Source of the DNA: Diatrype stigma
Taxonomy: Eukaryota > Ascomycota > Sordariomycetes > Xylariales > Diatrypaceae
Length of the DNA stretch: 64,000 bases
Assembly: GCA_022225965.2 (NCBI GenBank)
Contig: JAKJXP020000049.1
Location: 1-64,000 of the forward strand
Reading direction: 5' to 3'
Positions 11,695 to 23,384 of this stretch are shown in pieces. Made by a program: the position numbers and the translations under genes. Every line of letters begins with the position of its first letter. Position 1 is the first letter of the stretch. The notes under the pieces were generated by a model. The model had not been told where the DNA came from. It saw nothing but the letters and a program-made list of their open reading frames with translations, and did no database searches.

Positions 11695-13506
11695 ATGGGG
11701 TCAGCAATCACCTACTCGCTCGACAGCTACATCGAGCGCTTCAGCGCACTTAGCAATGTGCAAAAGTTGGCATTGGTGCTCTTTGCATGCTGGGTGATCT
11801 CAGGCCTCTTCCAGAAGAGAAAGAAAGTGCCCAACGCGCCTATTCATGGGTATAGGTCTATCTTGGAGCCCAAGTTTGTCCTACAAGCCCGCTTCAATGT
11901 AGATGCTCGGAATATCATTGCCAGTGGGTACAAAAAGGTAAAGTTGTGATCGGACTGCCTGACTGGTAGGACTCCCGTCTAACGCCCATCAAGTGGAAAG
12001 ATACACCATTCATGGTCAGCCGCAGTGATGTCGACACTACGTTGCTACCGATGAAGTACTTGAATGAGCTCCGGTTGCTCCCAGACACAAAGATGAGTGG
12101 CCGCTTAGCCCAGGTTTCAGTGAGTATATCCCACATACCAACCATCATCATAACTTATACTGACATATACGAGTAGAACCTGGTGCCTAAATGGACTGGG
12201 ACGGCTTTCATGATGGAGTCGAGTCTGCATTTCCGCGCCATACAGAACAAGCTCACCCCAGAATTGTACAAGTACCTGAACCTTGCCAGATCTGAACTTG
12301 ACTATGGCTGGCATCTTGACGTTCCCCAGCCCGACGGTAGGCTCATTACTACCGCCCTCCAAGTTATAGCTGCAGCTAATGTACTTAGATTGGATGGAGG
12401 TCAACCCTCAGCACATCATACGAATGCTTATTGCTCGCATATCAGCAACAGTCTTTGTGGGCCATCCTCTCTGTCGAGACCCAAAATGGCTCCGTATCTC
12501 CATCGAATTTGCCCTGGATACGTTTGCCAGTGCATTTATCATGAGGTTGTTTCCGCCATGGTCTCACGGCCTTATTGCCCATCTTCTTCCTCAGCGGTAT
12601 AGCCAGCAACGGCAGCTCAGGATTGCTAGGACCATCGTGAAACCACTCATGGATAAGCACAGAGACGCCGTCAAGAGACGGCAGGCGGGAGAGGAGGTAG
12701 AAGAAGAAGACACGCTTATGCATTGGATGATGGACAACGCAACAGACAAGGAGAACAGCCTCCAGGAGATGTCAGATCGCCAGTGTATCTTGACGCTTGC
12801 CAGTATCCACACTACGACCCAGGGCATTGCGAATCTCCTGGTGGACCTCTGCAGCCACCCTGAGTGGTTCCCCGTTTTGAGGGAAGAGATCGCCGATATC
12901 GCGAATGAATTCGGGAAGATTGGAGATACGGAAGCGAGCTTAAGGCAGTGGATTCCCAGGCTAGAAAAGATGGACAGTTTCCTGACAGAGAGCCAGCGAA
13001 TCCATCCTCCGATTTTGAGTAAGCCATCATCATCATTCCTCTGAACCTATCCAGTGCCAGGCCACGGCTAACACGGAGACAAAGTCAATCCTACGCGAGT
13101 GGCCGTCCAGGACCACACGTTCAAGGACGGGACGTTCGTCCCTGCCGGATCCAAGGTGGGATTCCCCGGGTTCGAGCACCAGAACGACCCGGCCGTCATA
13201 CCCAACCCGGACACGTTCGACCCGATGCGGAACTACCGCAAGCGCCACGCCGCGCCGGAGCAGATGAACAAGTTCCTGGCGGGCCAGACCCACCCCGACA
13301 ACCTGACCTTCGGCTACGGGAGCCAGGCCTGTCCCGGCCGGCAGTTCGCCGTCGCCGAGACCAAGCTGATCCTGCTGCGCCTGATCAGCGAGTACGACTT
13401 CAAGCTGGTGGAGGGGAAGCCCAAGCCCCGGACGCTGTACGCGGGCGACAACGTGTTCCTGGACCCGGAGTCGACGCTCATGATGCGGAAGAGGGTGCTG
13501 TTCTGA
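11695..13506 (+). CDS. Cytochrome P450, ent-kaurene-oxidase-like
   Basis: Heme monooxygenase, probably membrane-anchored in the ER by the helix at about residues 25-40. Five exons, 11695-11937, 11994-12119, 12177-12336, 12389-13018 and 13085-13506, give about 526 residues. All junctions keep the frame and restore contiguous motifs. Visible P450 signatures are an I-helix ASIHTTTQ, the ExxR motif ESQR near the end of exon 4, and the heme loop FGYGSQACPGRQFA with the thiolate Cys at about 469. The proline-rich start (VPNAPIHGYRS) and the SIHTTT I-helix resemble fungal kaurene-oxidase-type P450s (CYP503-like); that subfamily call is from memory of the family. It is transcribed divergently from the diterpene synthase, so oxidation of the diterpene is the simplest inferred role. 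The start is the first in-frame ATG. Confidence 0.92.
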
Positions 13507-15190
13507 TCTGGTCTGAAGTGATATCCGAAGGACCTCCACTAGGTTACATGAGGCGCGAGACTTACGTAGTAGTCAATTGCTACGCCAAGGCAGCAGGCCG
13601 TTGCCAAGCTTGACCGTTGACGTGCCAAGTGCGACGCTACCGAGTCGATTGATGGATTGATGGATTGATTGATGTGGATATAGCTTATAGCTTATACATA
13701 TAGGGGCCCTACATATAGTACGTACTTCGTACAGTACCTTACCCCTTTGGTATTCGTACCTATTATATTACACACCATTCGTCAGCCTAGCTTTGCCTGT
13801 GATTGGCGCGATCACATAGTCGTAGTATATATGTCTATAACGCCAGCGGTCTATAAGGCTTGAAAGAGACACATTCGACTGAAACCATACGACTACCTAG
13901 TTAGCTTTTCGCTTGATCAGGTTTTCGGTGTTGCCGTTTTGCATTCGTACGATACTACCCAAAGCTAGACTATGCTACAAGCCTACGACAATACCCTGGT
14001 CTCTACGCTACCTATAGTTACTGCCCATGCAGCGGCCCATGTAAATATAAGTAGCTTACGCGGGATCGTCCCGATGATTATGTGAGCCATGGTTGCAGTC
14101 ATGGGCATGATATCATTACCTAACGTACGGTATTGGCATTCGGTCCTCTCGAATAGGCAAGACCGATTATGCATGAGTAGTTCGAGATCGGTTCCGTTCT
14201 TAGCTAGCCCCCGGCCGTCACAACATATCGGCAGGAGTTATTATCGCCTGTTGCCGCGATGTGGTGGAAAACCATGGCACTCGGTGAATCTGGTGGCGTG
14301 GCCCCTCTCTGGAGAAGACTATGTCAAAAGAATTCACCTATACGCTATAGCAGGAGCTTCAACGGTTATGTAAGTATCTTGGTGGCTATAGCCGCTATAC
14401 AATATGGTCTCACAAGACCGGATATGCTTGCCAAAGATTATATATATATCGACCTACTCTTGAGTCTTCACTCATGGAATCTTGAGCTATGCCTTGGGTC
14501 TCACCTCGCATGCATACATAACACTGCTTGTCCCACGAGTTTGCCGTTCTTGCATCAAGAGAACACCCCTTACTTGCCCGTGTAGTAAGGGCTAAAGCTT
14601 GATTGCTTACAACATACTCCAGGGCCACGCGGTCCCCAAGCCCGACGAGTGCGGCAACAGTCAGTATCTAGCATTCATGCCGTTGGGTTCTTCGTCCAGC
14701 CCGTATCTGCGGCTTTGATCACACGTAAAGGGGTCTTCGTCCCGGCATAAACTTGGTTTTGAACGTATCGAAGTCGTAAGACGCACTCAAATAGTTAGGC
14801 TCGCCCGGGCATCACCCTACCGACGGTACAGTAAGCCTCGTTTCTCTTCAGCTCTGCCAACAGGGGAGCAAGGAGGGCTGGGGGGGGTGATTCAGGTCAA
14901 TTACGAATCCCACCTACGCAATAGGGGTTCGTCGAGATGCAACGTACAGAGTAAGGGCGTATTAATATCGGCTAGGCGGTTGTGCTGCAACCACAAATGA
15001 CCTCCTGCATTGCAACTTTACCTTCCCGCCAGCCGTAATAGCCTACAGTTTGGTTCTGTCCAGGCAGCCAAGACCGCCAATCCATCGTTGGGGGTCGCCC
15101 CGCATTCTTTCTTTGTAAGCGAATACCGTTCCAGAGTGCGGCCGCCGGATGATCGGATCCTGTCAGCGTGTCTCGCCTTGCCCTTCAAAA
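13507..15190. other. Intergenic region with microsatellite and palindromes
   Basis: No gene can be supported in these 1.7 kb. A GATT/GATG microsatellite lies at about 13645-13674. Repeated TATAGCTTA units and palindromic TACGTACTTCGTACAGTACC-type sequence follow at 13678-13740. A short frame at about 14685-14750 reads F-F-V-Q-P-V-S-A-A-L-I-T-R-K-G-V-F-V-P-A before a stop. This faintly resembles a P450 segment but is too short to call. The end is the promoter of the FAD-linked oxidase. Confidence 0.4.
13645..13674. repeat. GATT/GATG microsatellite
   Basis: About seven tetranucleotide units alternating GATT and GATG, downstream of the kaurene-oxidase-like P450. Confidence 0.85.
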
Positions 15191-17382
15191 ATGGTCAACC
15201 CTCGGCTGCTGCTGGCGGTTGTTCTGTCTTTCGTCCCAAACGCTGCTCTCGCTGTATCACTTCTGCCGGACGACGTCGGGGTAGCATTGGGAAGCGTTCA
15301 AGCACTCCCCACAATAGTATCTTCATATTCCGGCCTAGACAAACTCGCAGCCACGGTTGCACCCAGAGCCGCCATGGCTGAATCTGCCGCGGCCATATGC
15401 GATGTCTTGACTGCCCAGCTTCCGGGCGCCGTCACGACTCAGAACAGTTCGGACTACAAGGCCGCACAGGAGCAGCCATGGTATGTCGTGTTTTACTATC
15501 TATCTAGCTTCTATCAACAATATCACCTCGACGCCTCCTCCCTGAACCTCTGCTTACCTTTCTCTCCAGGTCACCAACCTGCTGGCTTCCCGCCGCCTGC
15601 TACGTGCGACCTAAGAACACGGCAGAGGTGGCCTTGGTGGTCAAGTCGATCACGCAGGCAGGGTCCAAGTTCGCGGTCCGGGGCGGCGGCCACAACGCCA
15701 ACCCGGGCGTGAACGGCGTCAGCAGCCCCGGAGTCGTGATCGACCTGCGCAACCTCACGTCCATGTCCGTGGGCGAGGATGGGGTTCTACACGTGGGGAG
15801 TGGAGCCAAATGGGGCGAGATCTACACCTATCTCGAGAAAAAGAACCTTACGGCGATCGGCGGTCGCAACAATGATGTGGGCATAGGCGGTTACATGTTA
15901 GGAGGTCTGCTTCCCCTATCCAATGACACCCCCCCTTTCTTTTGGGTACCTCTCTAACTACTTGCTAACGCCATTATATTGTTACAGGAGGCATGCCAGC
16001 CTTCCCTAACCTGCATGGGCTTGCTGTCGATAGTTTGAAGAGTGCCGAGGTAGGCGGGGCCATAGCAACCCCTTTCCCGCTGCTGCTGATCCTGGAAGCT
16101 AATCTCAACTATTTTGCAAGGTCGTCCTTGCGGATTCTTCCGTAGTCACTGCCAGTTCGAAGGAGAACCCGGACCTGCTACGTGCTCTTAAAGGAGGTGG
16201 CACGAACTTTGGTAAGCCGAACAAACCCCCAGTATCCTCACCTAGTTATTGCTTCTTCTTTTCCTTTTTGCTCATCAACGGGCGGAAAACGACAATTAGG
16301 CATCGTAACCCGATACGACATCCAGACGTACCCCCTAATCCAGACCCAATACACGGTGAACATCTACAACACAGCTGACTACGACAACATCCACAATGCC
16401 ACGGCCAACTTGCAGAAGGCCATGGAGGAGGACCCGAAGATCGGCGCGTTCGTAAACGTCCAGGCCACCTTCGTCGCCGTGGGCCTGTTATACGCCGAGT
16501 GGACGGCCGAGCGGCCCAAGGCGTTCGACGAGTTTTTCAACCTGGGAAGCCTCCTTCAGGCTGCGGTGCCGACCACCAACGGCACCATCAAGTCGCTGGT
16601 GGATTCGCTGGACCTCCTGGGTGAGAACTACCGGTAGGCTTCTCTTTTCTATGTTCTTACCCCCTCCCTTCCTCCCCCTCGTATCTGGCGAGCTAGGTCT
16701 CCAATGAAGAGGAACATTCTTCAAGGAAATGCTGACTGGAAACCAGGAGGGCGCACGCTACCACGAGCTCCACGGTTTCCAAGCAGCTCTACGTGCAGGT
16801 GCATGAACTCCGCAACGAGCTCAGGGGTGCGCACCCGAAAATGGCGAACCTTAGTTACACAATTCAACCCTTATCAACGACGGCGATACAAATTGGACAA
16901 GACCGTGGTACCAACACGATGGGAATCCAGAACGTCCCCCAGTCTGGTAAGCTTTGTTTTCTTTCCCACCCCCCAGGCCCCCACCACCACCACCAAAAAG
17001 GGGGGTGGGGGTGGGGTTTGTTTTAAAGAAGAACCCCCGGTTCGGTCCGGCACTTCGTTGGTCCCTGGAACACTCCAACCTGACAAGTACTGACTATAAT
17101 ATAGTGTGGGCCTTCCTGGTGGAGTGGAACGACGCGGCAGACGACGCCGAGGCGGAACAGGTCCTCAACGAGCTGACCGAGGGCATGAAGTCGCTCGCCA
17201 GCGCGGACGGACTGCTGCTCGACTTCATCTTCATGAACGACGCGAGCGCCAAGCAGCAGGTGCTGGCCAGCTACGGCCCGGACAATGTCAAGCAGCTGCG
17301 GGACACGGCCGCCAAGTACGACCCCCAGGGCGTCTTCCAGGAGCTGCAGAACGATGGGTTCCTGCTGCGGAATATCGCATGA
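15191..17382 (+). CDS. Secreted FAD-linked oxidoreductase (PCMH/VAO type)
   Basis: Flavoenzyme of the berberine-bridge/6-hydroxynicotine-oxidase superfamily. It probably oxidises an alcohol, amine or C-H bond of a pathway intermediate. Seven exons, 15191-15480, 15570-15904, 15988-16049, 16121-16211, 16300-16633, 16747-16946 and 17105-17382, give about 529 residues. Residues 1-21 form a signal peptide (MVNPRLLLAVVLSFVPNAAL). The FAD-binding domain shows KFAVRGGGHNANPG, whose His is the usual covalent flavin site, followed by GGRNNDVGIGGYMLGGG and LLRALKGGGTNFG. The second cysteinyl-FAD site of bicovalent members is not apparent. Exons 5 to 7 are the least certain. Intron 6 (16947-17104) carries a striking C-run/G-run inverted repeat. 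The gene sits inside the putative diterpenoid cluster, where such oxidases are common tailoring enzymes. Confidence 0.88.
16967..17018. repeat. C-rich/G-rich inverted repeat in oxidase intron 6
   Basis: A C-rich arm with four CCA triplets is followed by AAAAA and then a G-rich arm, GGGGGGTGGGGGTGGGG. The arms can pair, and the G arm alone has three long G runs. It lies wholly within the inferred intron 16947-17104. Confidence 0.75.
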
Positions 17383-19667
17383 GGCAGGCAGTTGGTCAGT
17401 CAGACGATATGGATTTCTTTTGGGGACGGGCTGTCACGGAATTCTCTAGTTTACTTGCGAAAGAAAAGATAGGAGGGACAATTACTAAATAAAAGAAGGC
17501 CTTTGCTATGGTGACTTTGCAGTGATCCCTCTTACTATGCCAACATTCTGCTGCTATAACTACTCATTCCCCTTCATTATTTATGCCATGGGTATAGTAT
17601 CCGTTGGTTTCTTTGACCTTGAGATGAAGTGTCCGCGGCAAGTGAGAGGTACAGACTAAGACAGCGGTGTCGAAGAAAGAGCATGTCGTGTACCGTGGTT
17701 TGTGGTGAGCATTGTTCCAATCAGAAACAGGTGCAACCCACATCATTTTGGTGGCACTCGAACCGACACCTTGGGCATGGGTCAACCTCGTGGCGACATC
17801 ATGGATAGCCGCCCAAGATCTATGGGGCGTATAATAGACACAGGTACGAAGTAGGAACCCGAAGTCTTGGAGATGATCGCCTGGTGAAGTCAGACACTAC
17901 CGAACTACGTAGTAGAAATGTAGGTACTAATCTCCCGATGATGCCATCAGTAGTAAGTATGTACGGATGTAGGTGACTATCGGTGTCGCTAACACCACAA
18001 TAGCTCTAGCATCTTCATCTTCCGATGATCTTCGCACTTGCCAGTCCCACTTCCCACATGCTGTCAAAGGGACTCCAGGACCTTGAGGGCTAGGTGCATA
18101 TAGTAGGACCCCGCCAGTTTACCACGTGCTTATGTCATCCCTGCTCCCCTATAAGTTATAGTCTCCTCCCCCTCCTCCTTCCCCCGCAGTGCCACAAATC
18201 CACAACTGACAAGCGCGAGAGTGACACGACGGTGGACACTGGAAACTCGAACCCACCATGGCTAGCAGTCGAGCCAAACCTGTAACGTGTGTATGCAGTA
18301 CAATGATCTACACGCCGCCGTTGGCCCATGCATAAATAAGCTCTTTAAGCGGCCATTTAACGTTCGCGCAGGGGCCAAACGGCCCGTTATTCATGGTTTA
18401 GTTAGTGCACCGCTAGTCGACAGGGTTTGAACCAGTTAAGGTACGTACCTAGTATGGAGGCCCGGATTTAAACAAGGTTCGCTTCGAGGGTTAATAGCGA
18501 TGCGGATGCGGAGTGTTCCGCTCGTCAGCTTCAGAAGAGTCTTGAAAGGGAAGCTGGACTGTTAGGTGACGATTACGTACATATTAGTAGATACTTCGAA
18601 GGTTGCCGAGGGATCTAGGTGGGAGTACAAGGGCTGGGGTTGGATTATCATACTTTCCTGGAGTCTGAGGCATTGCGATTATGGATATGAGCTGCGATAT
18701 AAGCTGTCATTGATACGTGGGTAGTTTTACTTTGACTTAGTCTTCGCGAGCGCTTCTCTCGACATCAACAACGTTAACCAACTACGGGGGCGGGAACTGA
18801 CGATCTAATCGCCATCCTATCATGTTCGTTTCTTCTTGCCCATATAGGAGCAAAAGAGTAGATCACGACAGATCATCTACCTACTTGATTCCTGCCGTGG
18901 CCGATGTTACCCCACGTGGAACCGGCCTTGCCTCATTCGCTGCCCCGAATACCACCTATCCAATCCAGCCGTCCAGCCCTCGACCTGGACGATTCTGCGT
19001 GGTTTGAATTCCGCGATGGGTCGGGATCGTTGCCAGGATTGGTTATCACATCCTCGCCTACCATCTCCCACCCTCGCCCATCTTACAACACCCCAGTGTA
19101 TAGTTACATCTCCCCCTCCTTCTCAAGGGCTCTCAAATGCCCTCAGGGGACTCTCCATCCCCTCCAACCCCCCTCCAAACCTCCAAACCTTCAAATGCGA
19201 CTGCTATTGCCGAACTCCTGCTTCGCCCCCCCAGCCAGGAGTACACTAAGCGCCAAGGTATCTTGAACATCCTTGGCTTCTTGCTGATTAGGTTGAGCCA
19301 TACCAGATCGCTTTCAGGGAAGTTCTTCATATCCTGCTCCGGACAAGTGCTCTGGCTCTTATGAGGGCGACTATAGCTAGAGATAGTAATGCATATATCC
19401 TCCATTATAACGAAAGGCGTGGGGTCCAGCTTCCCATTACTATGGCTTCTACCCCCTTTGTAGATTATATAATATATTCAAGTAGTGCTTATGGTCCTCG
19501 ACGAATCCCCGTCGGCTTTCTCACCCACACGACCTGATTATCATCTGCAGCTCTGATCCTTTGCCGCTCCTTTTCATTCTATCCTGATATATTCTCTGTA
19601 GCCCCAACCAACATCACAGGGAAAGAGTGTTTGTTTGTCTGTCCTTTAGCAAAGCTCCCCCACCAAC
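17383..19667. other. Intergenic region
   Basis: No gene can be supported across 2.3 kb. Short frames exist but have no motifs. The stretch at 18150-18190 is pyrimidine-rich. The terminal part (about 19440-19667) is T/A-rich, with ATTATATAATATAT near 19465, and is probably the promoter of the following membrane-protein gene. Confidence 0.4.
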
Positions 19668-21057
19668 ATGTCGGATCCTACCGGTGCGGCCTCTCAAGGA
19701 GGCGTGTCGTGGGACGTCTATCTTGGAGTCGGCGCCACACTGAACGTACTCGCAGCTATGCTGGTCGTACTTCGCTGCATGACGAACTATTCTCTGAGCA
19801 AGCTGGGCGTTGACGACGGTAAGTTGATCCGCTGATACAGCAGTGCTCATCCCATGTATGCAGAACATGGCTAATCTAGGACCTGCTATAGCTCTTTCTA
19901 TCTTCGGCCTGATTTGTTCAACTGGAACATTCGTTATAAATGCATATATCGTTACCTGTGAGTAATTCGATCCACCAGTTGAGCGCCTGATAGGAGGCTG
20001 ACTAATGAACTAGTACTGGTCGACCCAACAACCCCTTTGACATTGCTACTGAAGGTAAGTGCTCGTTCTAGGACTCTGGGCTCGAGAGTCAACGCCCTCG
20101 GAGCTTTGCTAATGTATCTATATGTGATGATAGATGGTTGTTCTGATTGCCATATTTGTTGCGTTTACACTGTGGTCAACTAAGGCCCCTATCCTGGCCC
20201 TTTACGTCAAGCTCTTCGGCGTGAGGAAGTGGCTGCGCTGGGTGTGCTTCATAACGCTGTTTGTGACGGGCCTTAACTTCATCGGGTCGTTCATCCTACC
20301 CATCGTCGCCTGCGACACGAGATCGCCTACGCCAGACATCGCGGGATTCCAGACCTGCCAGAACGCCACGGTTACCGGGGGGATCTGGTCGGGGTTCATT
20401 TCTATCATCGAAGATGTCATCATATTCTGCATACCGATCCCATCCATCGCCCAGTTAAATCTAAAATTGTCAAAGAAGATCGGGATTTTCGTCGTTTTCT
20501 TCTCTGGTATCATGTCAGTACTCCCCGTTGCATAGACCGCCGTCTCGCGTTCTCCATCGCGTCCATTTTCCACTGACACCAGCCCACAGTGCAATCGTGG
20601 CATCAGCCGTGTCTCTGAGCTTCAAATGGAAGTCTACTTCAGGATCCACGGTGGGCATGCAGGTAGCTGCAATGCTTTGCGCGTAAGCTTTCATTCCTAC
20701 AATACGCTCTGCAACCTCCCAGTGTGACCACCAGATGCTAACGAGTCCCCCCTTCATCTAAATAGTACCATCGAAGCCAATACAGCCCTTATGGTCGGCT
20801 GTGCCCCTGCAGTCAAGGCGTTCTGGGTCACGTTCATCACCAAGAGCAATACACATGCGAAGAGCCAGTCCTCCAAGGCGGCAAGTTACTGGCAGCCCAG
20901 TTCGAGGCTCGCTCGCTCCGGCGTCAACAGGACTACCTCCGCCACCAGCACCAACCAGATCTACGACCCGAACGTCACCAACGCATCTTACATCCTGATG
21001 GAGACCCCGCGGGGGAGCCAAGTGGACCTGGAAGCGAGTAAGCCGCACGCGAAGTAG
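19668..21057 (+). CDS. Rhodopsin/Pth11-like seven-helix membrane protein
   Basis: Fungal-specific integral membrane protein of the extended rhodopsin-like (Pth11-related) group. Family members are poorly characterised; some act as surface receptors. Six exons are inferred: 19668-19818, 19892-19957, 20014-20054, 20134-20513, 20590-20682 and 20766-21057, giving about 340 residues. The family landmarks are present: an early helix ending in a GVDD turn, a helix preceding CDTRSPTPDIAGFQTCQN in the extracellular loop, a helix with DVIIFCIPIPSIAQLNL, and a C-terminal helix ending IEANTALMVGCAPAVKAFW. A Ser/Thr/Asn-rich cytosolic tail follows. Exon 2 has two in-frame acceptors 12 nt apart (start 19880 or 19892). 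Such genes recur beside fungal secondary-metabolite genes, but no function is established for this one. Confidence 0.85.
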
Positions 21058-21704
21058 GAAAAGGAGCTGTTGAGCGAGCGCTTTTGCTCTCCACGAAAGA
21101 AACCAAATTTACATAATTGTAGCAATTTCTGTGATGAACTAAAAGGGTTCACTGTATATGAGTCATGTCTATTATATTCACAATGTATACTAAAAAGTTA
21201 CCATCTGTTTGATGAGGATGAATAAGAAACCGTTCCAAGGAAGACGTTGGTCCATGAGGCGACATGTAAGATTTTAGGAAGCATCAGTGCAATAGTTGCA
21301 TCAATGTCACTCTGACAGTAAGACACCAATTGTATTTAGGTAGCAGTTGCATCGCATATTACCACTTCAAAAGAAGCAAGTTGTGGGGAAATTGTAGGAC
21401 CCCCTATCTCTGGAAGGGACTATATAATCATTGAAAGAAAGGGGAAAACAAAACCAACAACACGGAAGATAACCAAAGCAATTATCCACCCAACCCTCTG
21501 GATATCATCATGACCGTTCGTCCCTCCCAAACTCCTTACCAGTTCATGACATTCGGCCCGTGCCTTAGAGTCCTCATACCTCGACATAGGCTTCTCGGAA
21601 CCCAGAAAGACATGCATCTCCTTATTGATAGAATAGCCATCGATGAAATGGACCAAAGAAGCCACCCTTACAATAATTATAATAGATATATCATGGGTCT
21701 GCAC
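21058..21704. terminator. Convergent 3' intergenic region
   Basis: These 647 bp separate the ends of two convergent genes, so they should contain both polyadenylation regions. AT-rich runs such as ATTATATTCACAATG near 21170 and AATAATTATAATAGATATA near 21671-21690 fit fungal 3' ends. No gene is seen. Confidence 0.4.
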
Positions 21705-23384
21705 CTAGCGAGAAACAGGCATCAAATGGATGTTAAGTGCCGGCTTGTCCCACAATATATAGCATCTCTGATCCTCCAGCCAGTTGGCGCTATCGTCTGC
21801 AAGGCACATATCGAAGCTGTAGATGATGCGAGCTAGAATGAGTCGCATCTCCGCGTACGCTAGGTTGCGGCCGATGCAGTTCCGTGGCCCGACGGAAAAT
21901 GGCTGCATGGCGTCGAGATGGTCGCCGGCGAACTTGGGGTTCTCCCCTGTCCAGCGTTCGGGCTCAAAGCTGAACGGGTCCGCCCAGTACTCGGAGGTAT
22001 GGTTGATCGCCCACTGCCACACGGCCATGCTTGTCTGGCAAGGTTGGGTAAGTAAGTAGGCAAACCAGTCAGCTTCGATCCCTCGATCTAAAACGCGGAA
22101 CCGTCACGAGGGGTATCAAGGGGGGAGACCCACTCCTTCAGGGATGAGATTCCCTGCAATCAAAGTGCCTCCCGACGGGCTCTTCCGGGGCAGTCCGACC
22201 GCAACCGGTGGGTATTTCCGGAGGGATTCGTTGAGACACGCAAGCATATATGGCAACCTCTGGACGGACAGTAGAGTGATCTCCTCCTCGCTCCTAAATG
22301 TCGACCGCACCTCATTGGCGAGCCTCTTCAGAACGGCGGGATGTGTCGTAAGGAGATACGTCGCTCCCGATAGCAACGTGGCGGTAGTCTCCGAGCCTGC
22401 AATTATGATCGAATTGGCATTCGAGGCAAGCTCCGGCACTGACAAACCCTGCCGATCACCGCGAGTTAGAGCGAGCTTCTTGCCCTCCCTCCTATGCTGA
22501 CACCGGATATTTCTTGTATTGACACTGTTTTAATGAGGGGCACCAACCTGCTTGATCAATCCATCGAGGAAGTCGAATCGTTCCCTTTGCTTACCAAGCT
22601 GGATCCTCTGCTCGACCTTATGGCGCGACAATGTCTGGTGACCCTGGAAGCTGGCCATGGCTAGAGAGATTATCCACCTTGCCACCCCCTCCAATCCTAT
22701 ATACGCAATAGCCTGCAACCAAGCGCCCTGCTTGATCGTGTCCGTAATCACCCGTATCCAGGGCGAATACGTGGACTTCTCCAAGCACTGGAAATCGGAT
22801 CCGAAGCCCAAGTTGCCTATGATATCGAACGTCGTCCAGTTGTACCACTCCCGCATGTTCAAGGCCGCATTGCCATTGTCGCAGTTCTCGCGAAGCCGCC
22901 GCACCAGCAAGTCCACATAGCCCCCGATGATGCCTTCCTGGCTGCGCAGGCTCCGCTCGCTGAACCCGTAGGCCAGCTGGCGGCGCAGCAGGCCGTGCTC
23001 GGCCCGGCCGACGGACAGGATGGAGTGCGGGATGTTGTTGGAGAGGCGGTAGAACCGGAGGTCCTTGGGATTCTCCTCCTCGCCGGCCCCGCGGTGGCCG
23101 TATATGCTCTTCCAGGCGTCGTCGGACACGAACGCTAGCTCTGACGGACCGATGCGCAGCACCGGGCCGTACCGGCGCTGGAACCGGGCCACGTCGAAGG
23201 CCAGCGTGCCCCGGCACTGGGCCCAGGCCCGGGGCAGCGGGCTGATGCGCCAGAGCAGCGGGCCCGGGTAGCCGCGGAGCGGGTGCAGGAAGCAGTTGTA
23301 GAACAGGCGGATGGCCAGGTACAGCAGCGGTGCGACTGCGGCGATCGTCGCGATATTGCTCGCAAGTGCTAGGAGGAACCCCAT
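21705..23384 (-). CDS. Cytochrome P450, CYP65-like
   Basis: Second heme monooxygenase of the cluster. Three exons, complement of 22548-23384, 22134-22448 and 21705-22034, give about 493 residues. An N-terminal membrane anchor (IATIAAVAPLLYLAIRLFY) is followed by a proline-rich hinge (HPLRGYPGPLLW). Downstream are the I-helix AGSETT at about 296, ESLR at about 353-356, PERW at about 409-412 and the heme loop FSVGPRNCIGRNLA with Cys at about 437. The pattern matches the large CYP65/isotrichodermin-C15-hydroxylase-like group common in fungal terpenoid clusters; the subfamily assignment is inference. The first true ATG in the frame is at 23384. The substrate is unknown but is plausibly an oxidised diterpene, given the neighbouring cyclase. 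It is convergent with the rhodopsin-like gene. Confidence 0.92.

Noticed and set aside
14685..14750. Short P450-like string (ALITRKGVFVPA) upstream of the FAD oxidase
   Set aside because: It is only about 20 residues before a stop. No heme loop or ExxR motif is nearby, so a P450 pseudogene cannot be claimed.
18225..18262. Possible tRNA B-box on the minus strand (GGTGGGTTCGAGTTTCC)
   Set aside because: The spacing and sequence do not give a TPsiC stem or an upstream A-box and anticodon arm, so no tRNA is called.
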